Source of the DNA: Strigops habroptila | Lineage: Eukaryota > Chordata > Aves > Psittaciformes > Psittacidae | NCBI RefSeq assembly: GCF_004027225.2 | Contig: NC_044278.2 | Location: 59,780,243-59,844,242, forward strand | Length of the DNA: 64,000 nucleotides | Direction of reading: 5' to 3' | In this document: piece after piece, positions 38,085-50,812 of the stretch | Position numbering within the stretch: the stretch's first letter is position 1 | Layout of the letters: each line of letters begins with the position of its first letter | Notes under the pieces: generated by a model | Database searches by the model: none | Told to the model about the DNA's origin: nothing | Seen by the model: the letters and a program-made list of their open reading frames with translations, nothing else | Program-made: the position numbers and the translations under genes

Positions 38085-38345
38085 GTGGGATTCATCTGAC
38101 CAAATACAAAAATCTATAACTGAGATATCTACACCTGAGGTTGTCACCCTGGACTCTTTTCATAATCAGTGGAGAGAAATAGGCACTTTTAGAGTGTGAT
38201 TCATCTCATCCTGAAGTAGATGGCTAAAATAGGTCAGCTGAATCATGTTTTAAAAGCACCTATTTCTCTCCATTGGCAGTAGAGGGAATCTATGGTGACA
38301 ACTTCAGACATAGATATCTCAAGTTAAATAAAATTACTCATGCAT
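38085..38345. mobile_element. Palindromic MITE-like element, copy 1
   Basis: A foldback element of about 260 bp. The left arm, 38117-38206, includes GAGATATCT, GGTTGTCACC, GGAGAGAAATAGGCAC and GATTCATC. The right arm, 38236-38326, is its reverse complement with scattered mismatches (CACCTATTTCTCTCC, GGTGACAACTTC, AGATATCTC). The spacer is about 29 bp. The outer left flank reads GTGGGATTCATCTGACC, as in a second copy at 58.3 kb. There is no coding capacity. It fits a non-autonomous DNA transposon made almost wholly of terminal inverted repeats. I cannot name the family or its transposase. Orientation is undefined because of the symmetry. Confidence 0.75.
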
Positions 38346-39334
38346 TAAGAGTCCACAGAACTGTTGTGCATAAACTTGTCCTTTTGCACCCTAATTTCAC
38401 CTATTCATCTTATTTGTTCCAAATATGCAATGACTTTTTCTTTCCCTCTCTCCCTGTTAAACCAATATTTTTACCTTCATTTTTTCCCTACCTACGCTGT
38501 GTTGTGCATCCTTTTTCTGTTCCCCTCATCACTATAAAAGTCAGGCTTAAACCAGTAATTTTAAGCCAATATCTGAGATAAATGTGTGCCATTTCATCAA
38601 AACTGTGAGATTCTGCAGTGTCACCTACTTTTCTTGTTTGTGTTACCACCAGTCTGTGGTCTTTTGAAATACAAGTCCCCTATCCAAATTATGCCAGTAG
38701 TCTGATATAGAAAGCCAAGGTCATGCAAAAGATATTCCCATGTTGTTTCCCCACACGGACTACACAGCACCCTTTGACAAAGGATGTCAGTTAACATAAC
38801 AAAATTACAACATTTCCTGTACCTATCTGTGGATGCCACAAGTTAGAAAACTGTTCTCTTTTGTCACCTTTACTCACATACGACACAAGGATTTTCCAGT
38901 AATTGCCAGTGGCTTGCAAGTGAAGACAACAAAGTCATATAAATAATAATGTTAGTAGGAGGTACAGTGAACACAAACTTTTTGCATTTCACCATGCCAC
39001 AATCCTAGAAGTGCATGCCAGAGACAGTGGTGTCTCTTTTGAGTTCTTCTAGAATTTAAGCATGAATGAAAATCTGAGCAGTAGATGCAGGTCTTCGCAT
39101 CTGTTCCATCAATCTCTGCAACATGGAGCATTGCCTTAGCAGAATCCTGAAGGAAAGCAAAGAGCAATAAATCTGACTTTCCTCTGGGTAAACCCCTGCG
39201 AAGGCATATAAAAGAGTGAAGGACAGGGTATGAATTTCATTTCAATGCACCAGTAGTCTGATTGGTCTAAATCTGGGGTGGAGGACTCAGATTAACTCCC
39301 AGCTACATACTGCAGGTTTTCAAATTTTTGTAGT
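38346..39334. other. Non-coding unique sequence
   Basis: No gene or repeat recognised. The region is AT-rich with short open frames only. Confidence 0.55.
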
Positions 39335-40300
39335 GTAAAAAGCCAAAAGGAACTCTCAGATCATCTAATCTGCTTTCTTCTTGATCACAGGCACTTACCT
39401 TTTACACAGTTTTCCCTACCTTGAGCCAAATAGTTTCTCTGCAGCTAAAGTATATCTTCCTGAGAGGCGTCTAATCTTGATTTGAAGATCTCAGGAGATG
39501 GAAAATCCACCACTTCCCTCTATAATGTGTTCTGATAGCTAATAGCTATCAGCATTAAAAGTGTGTGCCTTATCTCCAATTTGAATTCATCTGGCTTCAG
39601 GCTCCAGCCTTTGGTTCTTATTATGCCTTTCTCCACTAGATTACAGAGTCCTCTCATATCCATTATTTTCTGCCTGAGAAGGTATATATGCCATAAGCAA
39701 GTCACCTCTCAATCTTCTGCCTCATAAACAAAGATCCAACTCTTTAAATCTCCCACCAGAAGGCATTTTCTCCTGTTTTCAAAACATTTCTGCATTTCCT
39801 CTCTACCCTCTCCAGTAGCTCCACTGTGTCTTTCTGAAAACGTGGACTGCAGAGTTGATGCAGTACTCCAGCATTGTCCTCCCCAAGTTATAATAGAAAG
39901 ATCAGCTCTCCTCTTCCCTCACTGACCATTCAGCAATCATGTTGGGGTTTATGCTGTATCATCCTATTCTGAGCTACTGTTTTGCTGCTTTTCTAGTATG
40001 AATTCTCCATATTTTTGAGTCACTGCTTTCAGTTATTCAGTTTTGTGGTTTTCATCATTGTTTCTAGAAAGGTAATTTAGAATTGGGCTGTATTAAAGCA
40101 CCCTATTTCTAATAACCTAATTTACTAAGAAATCTTTTCCATGTCCACGGTGTTCTCTCTGTTGTTTACCACTGACTTATCCCTAAATGCTTCCAGGGGT
40201 AATATCGCACCAACTTCTGGCCTGTTAATAAAAAAACTTCTAATCATTCCTCTGCTACCAGTTCCTGTGGAATCAGAGAAGAAACATCCCATGTCAGCTT
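39335..40300 (-). mobile_element. Ancient CR1 LINE, nearly 1 kb
   Basis: The plus strand carries the reverse complement of an older CR1 lineage of the kind common in turtles and other reptiles. Landmarks in order are CAAAAGGAACTCTCAGATCA, GATGGAAAATCCACCACTTC, TGTGCCTTATCTCCAATTTG, TTGGTTCTTATTATGCCTTT, AGCAAGTCACCTCTCAATCT and GTTGATGCAGTACTCCAGCA. More patchily, GAGTCACTGCTTTC and TTGTTTACCACT follow, up to about 40195. The stretch from 40200 to 40300 may continue the element but is too worn to be sure. It has no open frame of use. It is older than the 15.8 kb copy, judging by its divergence. Confidence 0.87.
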
Positions 40301-42584
40301 TGTATTGTTTTGCATAAGAGTGACAGCAGCAGAAGGGGTCTGGCACGTAACACTGTTTTGTTACCTTCTATAGTATTCTTTGTATATCAGGACTTGTTCA
40401 AAATTATCATCAATGTACTGAACATTTCTCCAGCTGCTCTTAGGAATTCTTAAACGCCAGTAATCCAATGCTGCTGATTTCAGAATGTTAATCATTAGTT
40501 TTATTGTTCAACACCCTCTTTTATTATTAATGGGGAATCCTCTTCATTATCTTCATGCAATACAAGTATGGTGAATGTTTTTTCACCTTGGAATGGTTAA
40601 TTCATCTAAAGACATTGTTTTTGATGGATCTGAAAATATTCAAGTATCTGGAATGAACTGGAAAAACAGTGGTAAGGCAAACAGGGATGGCAGGATTTAA
40701 ATGTCATACCAAAACCAGAAAGGAGTTCTGCTTTCTTACACTTTTATGCCTGTATATCAGTCACCCATGAAGTAGGAAAGAAAAGCTCAAACCTCCCTCT
40801 TTTTTTCTAGGAATAAGAATGTGACTTGTTCTCTTGTCTCTGTGTAAATGGCTTAAGCACTGAAATAAAGGAATTCTGGACTGAATATCTTCTTCTGAAG
40901 TTATACCACCTTTTCTAAGTACCTACTTACACAAAGGGCTACTGAGAGCAAATGAAAATGGACTTTAATAGGTTCTTTATCTATATGCTGAAAATTAATT
41001 AAAAAAAAATCTGTTTGGATTTATCTGAAATCAAATATATTGTTTTGGTTGCCAAACAACAAAAAAAAAAAGAAAAAGGCAACTATTCAAACAATACACA
41101 CATAAATATATCATTTTTCTTTTTCAGATTCAAACCAGAAATATTTATAAAGTCTACCTTTTCAAGATCATAGTGAGGAGTTTTACCACCTCAACTTTCT
41201 GAAAGTTCTGCAATATATGTAGACGATTTTGTTTGTGTAAAAGTTAAAAAATGCGATCCTGTTCATGGCTCTGTTTGGTATACATTTTTGCTTTGTTCCT
41301 CCAGCTGCTTATATGAATTTTCTGCACTTTAAAGGTTCTACTGCAATATATATAGCTTAGATCTGTATCATATTTGTCAACACAAAGTCTTACATTAGTA
41401 ATGTTATTTTGGATGCTCCATCTAGTCATCAACCAAAGGCAGTACCTATCCCACCTGTGAGATGGAGCCCACTCTGTGCAGCTCCTTGGTCTAACTGGAT
41501 GGGGTCCCAATGTCCCAGTTTTCCACAGCAGAAAAATCTGCATCTTCAAATATATTGTGAAACTAACGTTTTATCATCAGCGTTTTCTGTTTTCTGCTCT
41601 TGCTTTCTGGGTCAGAAAGATTTCCCAGCAGATCATGATTATTGCCATCTTCACAACTGTGGCACCATCCTCTCATCTGCTATTTCATTTTATTCCAGTG
41701 ACTACAGCATTATTATAAAGATTTACTGAATGACTTCATAAAGCTTCCCAGTCTTGGTATGGCCGATCTGTGGTCTGCTTTTCAGCAAAATAACTGAAAA
41801 AAAGTCCACAGCTGATCTGAGGCAATATACAGAAGCGTTCCTAGCCTGTGTCCCTACTGTTAATTAAAAGAGGTTCAGGAACTGATCTCAGAGTCAATGG
41901 AAGCAGTTGGTGAGGTCTACACTGCTTACGACTTTTCCTTCTTGGGGGCAGATTTGTCTTTAAATCACCTTCAAACATATTCTGACAACAACTGAGCGGT
42001 GTAAACCTTCAACATGAGGTTTTCAGGGCCACAGAACCCCATCCACACTGTGCCTGACAATTAGAGTACACATAAATGGTTAAGGCCAACTACAATACTG
42101 AGAAGCTACTATTTATTTAGATATATGATCTACCTTTTTACAGGGTGTTAATTCAGGCAACTCAAAATTCAGACCCTAAAAAGCTTCTGCTGAACCAGCT
42201 TCATATTATTTGATCACCTATGGCTTAGACTTTCTAAAACCCCTTTTACCCAGGGTCAGGTATTTGTCTAAATGTCATTGCTGAACTCCATAGCTTCAGT
42301 GGCAGGAGAAGTCTTTACGGAAACCTGATAGGATACAACATTCAGTTATCCTCTAAATGGGAGACTTTCAGCTGGGCCCCAGTCAAAGGCACATGGATTT
42401 GAGACATTGCCTTAGCTACTGAGGTCTCACAGAGTAGCAGCAAGCATCCTCCGTAGCTGATGAATCTGGGAGCCAAGCTGAAGCGAGGAGCCCAGCATTG
42501 CCACCCGGCACTACCAGGTGATTTCCTCAGCTACCTGGGAGCCACATAGGCCAGATGCCTGAAGCTAGACATTGTGGATGATTT

Positions 42585-42613
42585 AAAACAAAACAAAACA
42601 AAACAAAACAAAA
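42585..42613. repeat. (AAAAC)n microsatellite
   Basis: About six AAAAC units. No retrotransposon is clearly attached upstream. Confidence 0.9.
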
Positions 42614-44390
42614 TCACAAGAAAAAGACAACTAACATGCAGTTCAACAGACGTTTCATCCTGGAATGGCTGCACATTCAGACACTGACAGCTTTCTCTGA
42701 ATCATGCTGTACTACAGTCCCAGAAGGAAAAGTGGATTAGATAATATTGACAATCAGTGTCTATTCAAATGCCCATTTAACTGAATGAAATACTTCACAT
42801 AGAAAAATATTTCATATAAAAAATCTCACCTTTCTCTATTGTTATGTAATATAATAGCCATAAATGTGTATACTTCTTAACTAAGACAGTTATATACCAC
42901 CTTGCTTCTTATGACGTTTCTCACAAAAAGCTACTCAGTGCAGTCCAGTACTGTGTTAGTGAAATGAGAGGAGCACTTATTCCTTCACATTAGTTAACAT
43001 GTCAAAAGCTTTTTATCTCAAAGATATTAAATGGTAAGAACAGTGTGTTTCAACTTCTAAATTGTCATACATCAAAGATTTTGGAGGACTTCTTTTTTAA
43101 ATTGACAGTTGTCATTTAATATACAGTACAATCCAAAGCATATTATTTCTGAATGTTACCAGGGAGATTTCATTGGCTTTTATGACATTTCCAGTCTTTG
43201 GTATAATTGGCTAACAGCTTTTTTAACCTAATGTCTTTTAAGAAATTGGGTATCTGGTGGTCTGGGGTATCACATCTTCTGTTTTCTCTTTTCTTTGTTG
43301 TCCAAAAATGTTACCGTAATGATAAAAAGTGACATTATTTTAAGAGATAAGAAACACCAAAATTATTTTCTGTCTGACCTTTACAGCTACCAGAACAAGC
43401 AGCTTCTGTTAGCAAAATAGTTTAAGCTTTTTATTACAAAGGATATTTGGCAGTATTCCATAAGAAAAAAAAACATATGTAGTTCTTGTCAGGGGAAGTC
43501 ATTAAGCCCTCTCTCCTTACGCCAGGCTAGGATTTTAACAAAAATAAAATTCTGGGTATTTTAAGATGAAGAAGGAAGTTGTCTGTGAGAGGCAGGGATA
43601 TTTCACATAATGCTCTTTATGAATGTACTAATGTAGTTTTATGTCTTTGACTGCACCCTACTGAAGCAAATGCAGTGGGTTTACCCAAGAGTTCAAGGAG
43701 ATTTTGGTGACCTTCATTTCCCAGCTGCACATTTATGCATACAGAGTTTTCTTCTTCACCCCGGTCTGTTGTGCTATTGGAACAGTGTTCCTTCTTTAGG
43801 GGAGGTTGGGGGGTAAGACAGATAATAACTGAATGGCTCAATGTAGCTAAATCACTATATTTACAGTTTTTAAAATACTAATGCCTACTCCTCAGCTGTA
43901 CTGTTTTTTCTATGCTAACATAGCATGGAGTGGTATGTTAGCTCCACTCCATACCTCTCATTATCGATTTTACAGGTTACCACAGAACTTTAGAGGTGGA
44001 AGTGCTTCAGAATTCAAAGACACATCCAGCACTGATCCTTTTAGCTACTGTTGTCATTGCTCTGGTTCTTCCACCCATGTAAGGATGATATATGTCTTGT
44101 TTTCAGCTCACATGACATAAATATGACATTGTTGTCACTGATTCTTAAGAAAAACTGTATGAGTCAAATTACAGTAGCAAAAAAAGTTAGAACAAAGCCC
44201 TCTTTCTTGTTGAAACAGTTTGCTGTTTACTGTCTTTTGCTCAGCTGGTGGTACTGTACATAGCCTGCAAATGGATGAAATACATTTTAGGTGCATGAAA
44301 GAAAAAATACTATTCAAAACCATAAGATTCCTTTAGGAAAATAATTAGAGGCATCTATAATCATTAACTCTGGAATACATAATTCTTCCC

Positions 44391-44424
44391 ATTCTTAATA
44401 AAAAGTGATTCTTAATAAAAAGTG
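44391..44424. repeat. Perfect 17-bp tandem duplication
   Basis: ATTCTTAATAAAAAGTG occurs twice with no spacer (44391-44407 and 44408-44424). An exact two-unit duplication suggests a fairly recent event. Confidence 0.95.
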
Positions 44425-47400
44425 AATGCTGTTGCATGCCACAGTATTAAAGAATATATGAGTTAAATATCTTCCTGCTTCAAAGATGCATGGCCTAAAA
44501 CCTGAAAAATTACAGTACATGCAAATGATCATAAAGGACTGACTTTACTGACCATTTCTTTGTGTTTGGGGGATAGATTTCTGCATGGCATAATATTTCC
44601 ACTTGCATTGGTTTCCTGGCATGAAAATGTTTATTGCACTCATTAGCTAAGAGGATGTCGGCACTGGTCCAATGAACACAGATCTGCCTTCTGATTTCAG
44701 CCATTAAATTGCAATGGGATTCACAGGCTTAACATTGTGGGTGTGAGAATAATAAAATGGAACTCCATCTTTAGCCTAGTTACCATGGATGCAGTTAAAG
44801 GTCATAGTGGCAGCTGCTAACTAGTTGCCTTTTTAGCTGTATTTCCCCTCCTGCTATGTGTTTTTGTGTACCTTAGTTTCTGCAGGTCTGCCTTAGAGCA
44901 ATTCCACTTCCTTAACTTGGCATATGGGTGTCTTCCTCAACATGATGGGTGCATTGCCATAAATATGGTTGCTGCCTGCATCCCTTTATTGAATTATTTG
45001 TGTTTTACTGGAAAATGACTGTAAAGACCTTAGCAAAAAATAGAAATACAGCCTGCTCAGCATCCCAAATTATTTCTATTTTCTGCCCTCTGCTTCACAT
45101 TTCTAACTTGAGGAAGAAAAAAAAGAAAAAAAAAAAAATCCCTCCCTGTATATAGTGAATTCCCATCTCCATTTAAACTGATAATGGGCTAAGGACCTGA
45201 GGCATTCACAGTGTGGAACATCAACTACTACTTCTCTCAATTCACCCTAAAGTCCTAGGAGTTAATTCCCTGTACCGCATGAAGTGTCAGAGTAATTACC
45301 GCTGATCAGCCCTATTTCTTAGCATTCTGTCCTGCTTTGAGAGGCACCCTGTTTATTGACGCACCGCCACATCATCACAGTGCTTTCATTCAGGCAAGCT
45401 GCTTAATCGAAAGGGCTTGGACAATTCAGAATTTTCAAAGAGAAGAAGTGGAAAAAAATTAAAAGTAGCCAAGTAAAATAAAGTGAATGGTAAAGAAACC
45501 TGAAAGCTCTACAAAATATTTCCTTATGTCAACACTTCATTTCAATAGATTTTAAAACTCTTATTTATTTCCAAAAGAAGGTACTGTGAGTCTTTTCTGT
45601 GGTGACTCAACTACGTGATCAAGTCCTGTTTGAAGATTTTTAAGAGCACAGTGCTGGACGCCCTCCTCGAGAAATGTTTATTGGTTTTTGTTCTGTTTAT
45701 ATACAGGCTACGACTCTGTCAACCTTTCTGAACCACAATACAAAGAAACTTTTTTCAAGTTTTTGCCTTTCTGTTTTAAAGATACATTTATATAACTCAT
45801 CATTTCACAAAAATAAATTAAGTACTATATGAGCCAAATGTTTCAGTTCCACACAAGGGTGGCTTCTGGTTCTCTTTGGCAGGATGCCACTTTATTCATT
45901 TTTATTTCAAACACAATGTGAAACTTTTAATTCTAATATAGTATATAAGCATGATGGCTACAATGCCTACACTGTGACTAATTCATGCTCCTCCTCTCCT
46001 TGCACTCCTGTGAATTTTAGAGGGTGGCAGAAAGTTACACTGAATTGATTTCCACTTAAATACTATCAGGCTTTGTATGTTTGTTAGGGAGAGAAGAGAG
46101 ATTTATTTGGGCTAGCATTTGTATTTAGGACTCAGTGTTTTCCTTGATTAAGTCGCTTTTGGGCACTGTTCTTGTAGATCTGTGGATACCCAGCCTGTAG
46201 TGAAAGTAACTTTTTAGCTGAGTCTGTTTTGCCTCAAGAAGTGAAATAGATCGCCACATGGAAAAGGAAATAAACAGGTAATGGCAAATACAAGTGTAAA
46301 CAAACCAGCTATCTAATTGGTTGCTGAGATTCTTCTAATGACATCAACCCCTCTATGGCATTGCTTCATTAAAAAATAATACTGTTTCTTAAGTTGTTCA
46401 GCAGTGTTGTTGAAAATATCAGAATAAGACGGCTACAACTATTACAGTGGCCCATTTTTCTGTTTCCTGCACCATACTTTTAATCAGAGAATTTCTTCTT
46501 GTGCCTTGTTTACTGTTGATATTTTCTGGTTGATTGGATAGGAATGACATTTTGACAATTTACTGTAGCAGTAAGCACTGTACAAACAAAAGGTGCTGAT
46601 GAAAACTCGGAACCCATTATTATGTAAATTGTGGCTGACTAACACAGATTCCATCTCCCAGTCACCATCATTGAGACCAGTTTTACTCAATGATAATAAT
46701 TTTCATGATTGCAGTCTTCAGAGAGATCAGAAATATGCTTTAGCTGTTGCATTTATCTACTGTGGGTACTTGACCCTTAATTAAATTCTGAAACTTTTTT
46801 ATATAATAAAGTAAAATACAGCTGACACTTCTATTCAAACAAAGAGCATCAAACATAGATCTACCAAATAAGATAAAGGTATTTCAGACTTACCTTGTTG
46901 TAATGCTAGTAAACACGAAGACTACAACATCCTTTGAAAGAGAGCGTAAAGTTTAAAATGCCAAAAAAAAAAAGCATGCTGTTGGGTAATTTAAGTGTTG
47001 CACTTCGGTCCTGTGTCTGTTGAATGCTAGGCTTGCTCTCCAGAATGGTCTTGAACTTTATATTAAAATATGCATGACAGGAAAGAAAAAAAAAATGAAT
47101 GAGCGTTGAGTATATAGATGATGTTTGTCTGCTCCCATATATTATTGAGGTCATAAATGCAAAATGATTAAAAAATAAAGTAAGAGGTTATTTAATGTTC
47201 CACACTAACTTTCATAAGACAGTGTTCTCCTAAATCTTGAAAAATGTGCTTTGTAAAACTATTCCTCCTAAAAACAGATTAGAAGCAACTCAAGGTGCTG
47301 CACTGCTGCGTTAGTGTTCTCCTACTAACAGATACTAAACATTGTACAAACAGATAAGTTAATTCGGTTTATATTTATATATATGTGTATGAGTTCCATA

Positions 47401-49911
47401 AACAAGACTAGGGAAAAGGGATGTACTGTAGAGAAAAAGGGAGCTGGGCTTTTCATTTAATATTTTATTTTTTTAAGACAGCATTGCAAGCTGTTAGTAC
47501 TCCTTTCCCCTCTCCTCCCCACTCTCCTCACCAGTTTTTCAAATGCGAAGATGGCCATTCCAGGTAAGATGTAAGAGTCAGACTTAAAAAGAGGTAGGGT
47601 ATTATAAAAATGGAGATTCAGTATTTCTTTCAACATAACACTTTCCTAAACTGTCAGTTCATAGAGCCAATGAGCTAAGAAAAGTAATTACTTAAGTGGA
47701 TTTCATGAAGAGTAGAAAGATGATTGCACCACATTAAATAACAATTGTATCCTTAATGATGTGTTGGACTATAATACAAACATCCTTCTGCCATTATATG
47801 CACTACAATATACCTTTCTAATTACTCCGGTGGCTTCCTCTTCCTTTATTAAGATGCTATGCTTTCAGAGACTATGTAAGCATTGTATGAGCTGCTTTTT
47901 TTTTCTTTAAAGTACAGTGAGTGCAGCTGTGTGGTCATTGATAAATCGGTTATAAACTACTGACACTTTGTATATAAATGAAATCATTGTTTTATTCCTT
48001 TTCTTTCCTTCATGAAATACAATTTTTTTTAGAAGAGGTATAATGAAATCCAATGAAATTACTTCTCCAGGTTTTTTTGGTTTTTCCAGATATGTAACCA
48101 GATAATTAATAAGGCAGATTCAAGACAACATGGAAAATCTACTTAAGAAAGTAGAGTGGGATCTGCAAATTCAAAAAGGTTGAAAACCACCTCTCCGTTT
48201 CATTGCTTATATTCCACCCCTAAGAGATGGAAACTCTACACTCCCTAGCATTGCTTTCTATAAATCAGTATGCTTTCTATGATTTCTAGAGTTACTTTTG
48301 TGCACTATCTGACCACTCATTAGACTTGATTTCCTAACATTCTGTCAGCACACAGAGCTTATATTTAGACCCAGTTAAAGTTTGCACACATTAATAGTCC
48401 TGCTGAAGAAAAAGGAAACTTTTTTATACGGAAATTCTTCCAAAGGTATAGAGGGATTGAAGAACTGGGGGGAGGGGGAGGGAAATCATAAAATTGGACA
48501 ATTCCAGATTCTCTGTCAGACTGAATTCTTACAACAGAAATTTTCATAGATAAAGAAACTTGAATAAGTGAATAAAATAAAACCTGCAAAGTATTCTTCT
48601 TTGTTGTCTTTTAGTAGATGCATCTGTTAACTCATGTTCTTATGCTACCTATTAATGCCATTAATGGCAATAATTCTATGAACAGTTCACTCCAATTTTA
48701 TGCATGTTGCACTGCGGTCCTGAGCTGGCTGGTCAAAGTCACACCTTTGGAATTTTATCAATAAAATCAATAGAATATTGTCAAAGTTCCTTATCACTGT
48801 TGGGTGACCTAAAGTTAGCTAACACCAAAGAGAAAAAATATTCTTGTTTTCAAAATCAGGTTTGACTGCTTTGAAACATGGCAATGATAGGAAAAATATG
48901 TCATAGTATGACCAAACTATTTTGTGGTGCTCATCAATATTATATTCCCTTTGTAAAAAAATAGGACACATTACACAGATAGTTTCACATCTGACTGTTC
49001 ACACACTCTCAAACTAATAAGCAACAATGTCCATAATTTAAAATAAAATCCATCTATAAAATTCATCTGCATTAACACCATCAGTTTCCTACAAGCAACT
49101 TGGCATATATTTTCTCTTTCTTTCCAAATTCTTACTGGTACAGTAAGTGCTCTGTGCTTGGATCGCATATTAGGCAGAATTATGGGAATCTTTATAAACT
49201 CCATGCTACACTGCTTGGTTAGCTAAATTCAAGATTAGTAAATGGTCCTTGGAAAGTAAGCAGAGTAGCCCCCTGTTACTGCAGGGTATATACATAGCCA
49301 TATATTCTTCTGCAGTCAGTCAAAAAAAGCCTGAGCCAAAAAAAAAAAAAAAAGGTGTTGCCTGGTAAAACTGCAACTAAGTGAAATTTTTGCACTGGGG
49401 TGAGCAAGTAGCAACTGGAAATAATTTTTCATTCTTACTTGTACTCCTTTGTCATCTGCAGAGTATCCATTATTCAGTACTCCCTAGAATTGGGCCCACC
49501 ATGAGGTGACAAATTCTGTTGCTCTGATTTCTGGGAGAGAAGGGTATACAGATCTGCTTTGTTCTGAACGTTAGCACTTACCTACTTGGATTTGCTTAAA
49601 TTCAAGCAAATCATATCTTGAAAATTAAAATAAATTGTTGAAAATGTGGCTTTTATGGCATTTTCCATATCTTTTAAGGAAATAAATACTGCTAGGAAAG
49701 GAAGAAAAATGTGAAGCTGGACACAAATGGTTCAGGCACACTTTGTAAGTTATAATTGTCACATCCTATCACATATCTTTCTGCCTACTGAAAAGGATGG
49801 TGAGCTAGTCTCTCCTTAAGTTTGGGAAAAACTACTTTTTCCCAAATTAATAGCTCGTATATGTGAAATATATAAGCTATATTTGGGGCATTGAGAATTC
49901 TGTTCAGTAAG

Positions 49912-50070
49912 AAACTTCAACTGCATTTAGGCACCTAAGTGAAATTTTTCAGTCTTAGAAATCCTTGGTCAGAGGATGCCTAGCTCCTGAGTGCCCAGAC
50001 TCTTCTGGGGACTTGATTTTCAGCAGGGTGTCTAATATTCCCTGTTGCCTGAAGCTTTTGTACCTAGACA
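49912..50070. mobile_element. Degenerate DNA-transposon (MITE) remnant
   Basis: CATTTAGGCACCTAAGTGAAA at 49924-49944 and GATGCCTAGCTCCTGAGTGCC at 49975-49995 are imperfect inverted versions of one another. They resemble, from memory, the AGGCACCTAAGT pattern of short palindromic DNA transposons common in reptiles and birds. GATTTTCAG and TGTCTAATATTCC follow. There is no coding capacity, and the exact ends and family are unsure. Confidence 0.45.
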
Positions 50071-50693
50071 TGCTTCTGTGTAAGAAAAAAAATTAATTAC
50101 TCAGCTTTATCTATTGGGTTAAGGAACCAGCTTTGGTTTCCAGGTGTATTTCTTGTTACCTCCAAATCACCCAAAATAGGATAAAATTCACCTCATGTAC
50201 TTTCAAAGATTGGCATCCAATTTGCTCTAGAACAGCATGAATGAGACTGACATGAAGAAATAATTTTCTGAAACTGATCTATCTACTGTTGCTGGTTAAA
50301 AAGCAGATTGCTTACTGTGATGGTAGTGAAGGCTGGAGGTAGTATCTGCATGCTCAGCACCCACATGCTCAGCACCTGCCTTCTTGGTGGGCCACAGAGA
50401 TTTCTGCTCATTCTCATAATCTCAGAAGTTGGTCAGACCTGCTGGGAGGCAGTGCTGATTTTGCAAGAACCTGGGCTAGCTCTGTGGCATCAGACAGGCT
50501 TCTTAATGCCTAAAGGTCCTACATAACTCTGATGCTGGGAGCCAGCCTTGATAGTGAAGAAGCAGAAGACCTTAGTGTAAGTGATCTAGCAATTTTTTTT
50601 CTGTTTGTCTTTCCTATCAAAGACCTTGGAAGCGCAGTACCACTTACCAGCTAGTCGTGACAACAGTTCTGCCACATGAAAAAGTCACCTTAT
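50071..50693. other. Non-coding unique sequence
   Basis: No gene. A small 15-bp tandem pair (CATGCTCAGCACC twice) lies at about 50348-50378, and a run of T near 50592. Confidence 0.5.
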
Positions 50694-50812
50694 CAACATT
50701 ATAAAGAAGGGAAACCAAGGCACAGAGACATAAAGATCGTATGGCAAGGTGCTGTGGAGGTAGGAAGACTACATGTGTTTGAAATCTGTATCTGAATCAC
50801 AAGTGCACTCTC
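50694..50812 (-). mobile_element. MIR-type (CORE) SINE fragment
   Basis: On the plus strand the order is CATTATAAAGAAGGGAAACC, AAGGCACAGAGACATAAAGA, TATGGCAAGGTGCTGTGG, then TGTTTGAAATCTG and TGAATCACAAGTGCACTC. This is the reverse-complement layout of a MIR: CAGATGRGGAAACTGAGGCA, then CTTGCCCAAGGTCACACAG, then TTYRAACCC (the tRNA B-box), then the head. MIRs are tRNA-derived SINEs shared by amniotes. The copy is old, with many substitutions, and lacks the 3' LINE-derived tail. Confidence 0.7.

Larger units (their letters stand above)
40301..49911. other. Non-coding, mostly unique sequence
   Basis: Nearly 10 kb without a gene. It holds the (AAAAC)n at 42585-42613, a 17-bp tandem duplication at 44391-44424, a T-rich and A-rich background, and a run of 15-16 A near 49340. 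The GC-richer part at 42360-42570 may be a degraded DNA transposon. Block 45270-45440 (CpG present, repeat-free) could be regulatory. None of these can be proved from the sequence alone. Confidence 0.55.
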
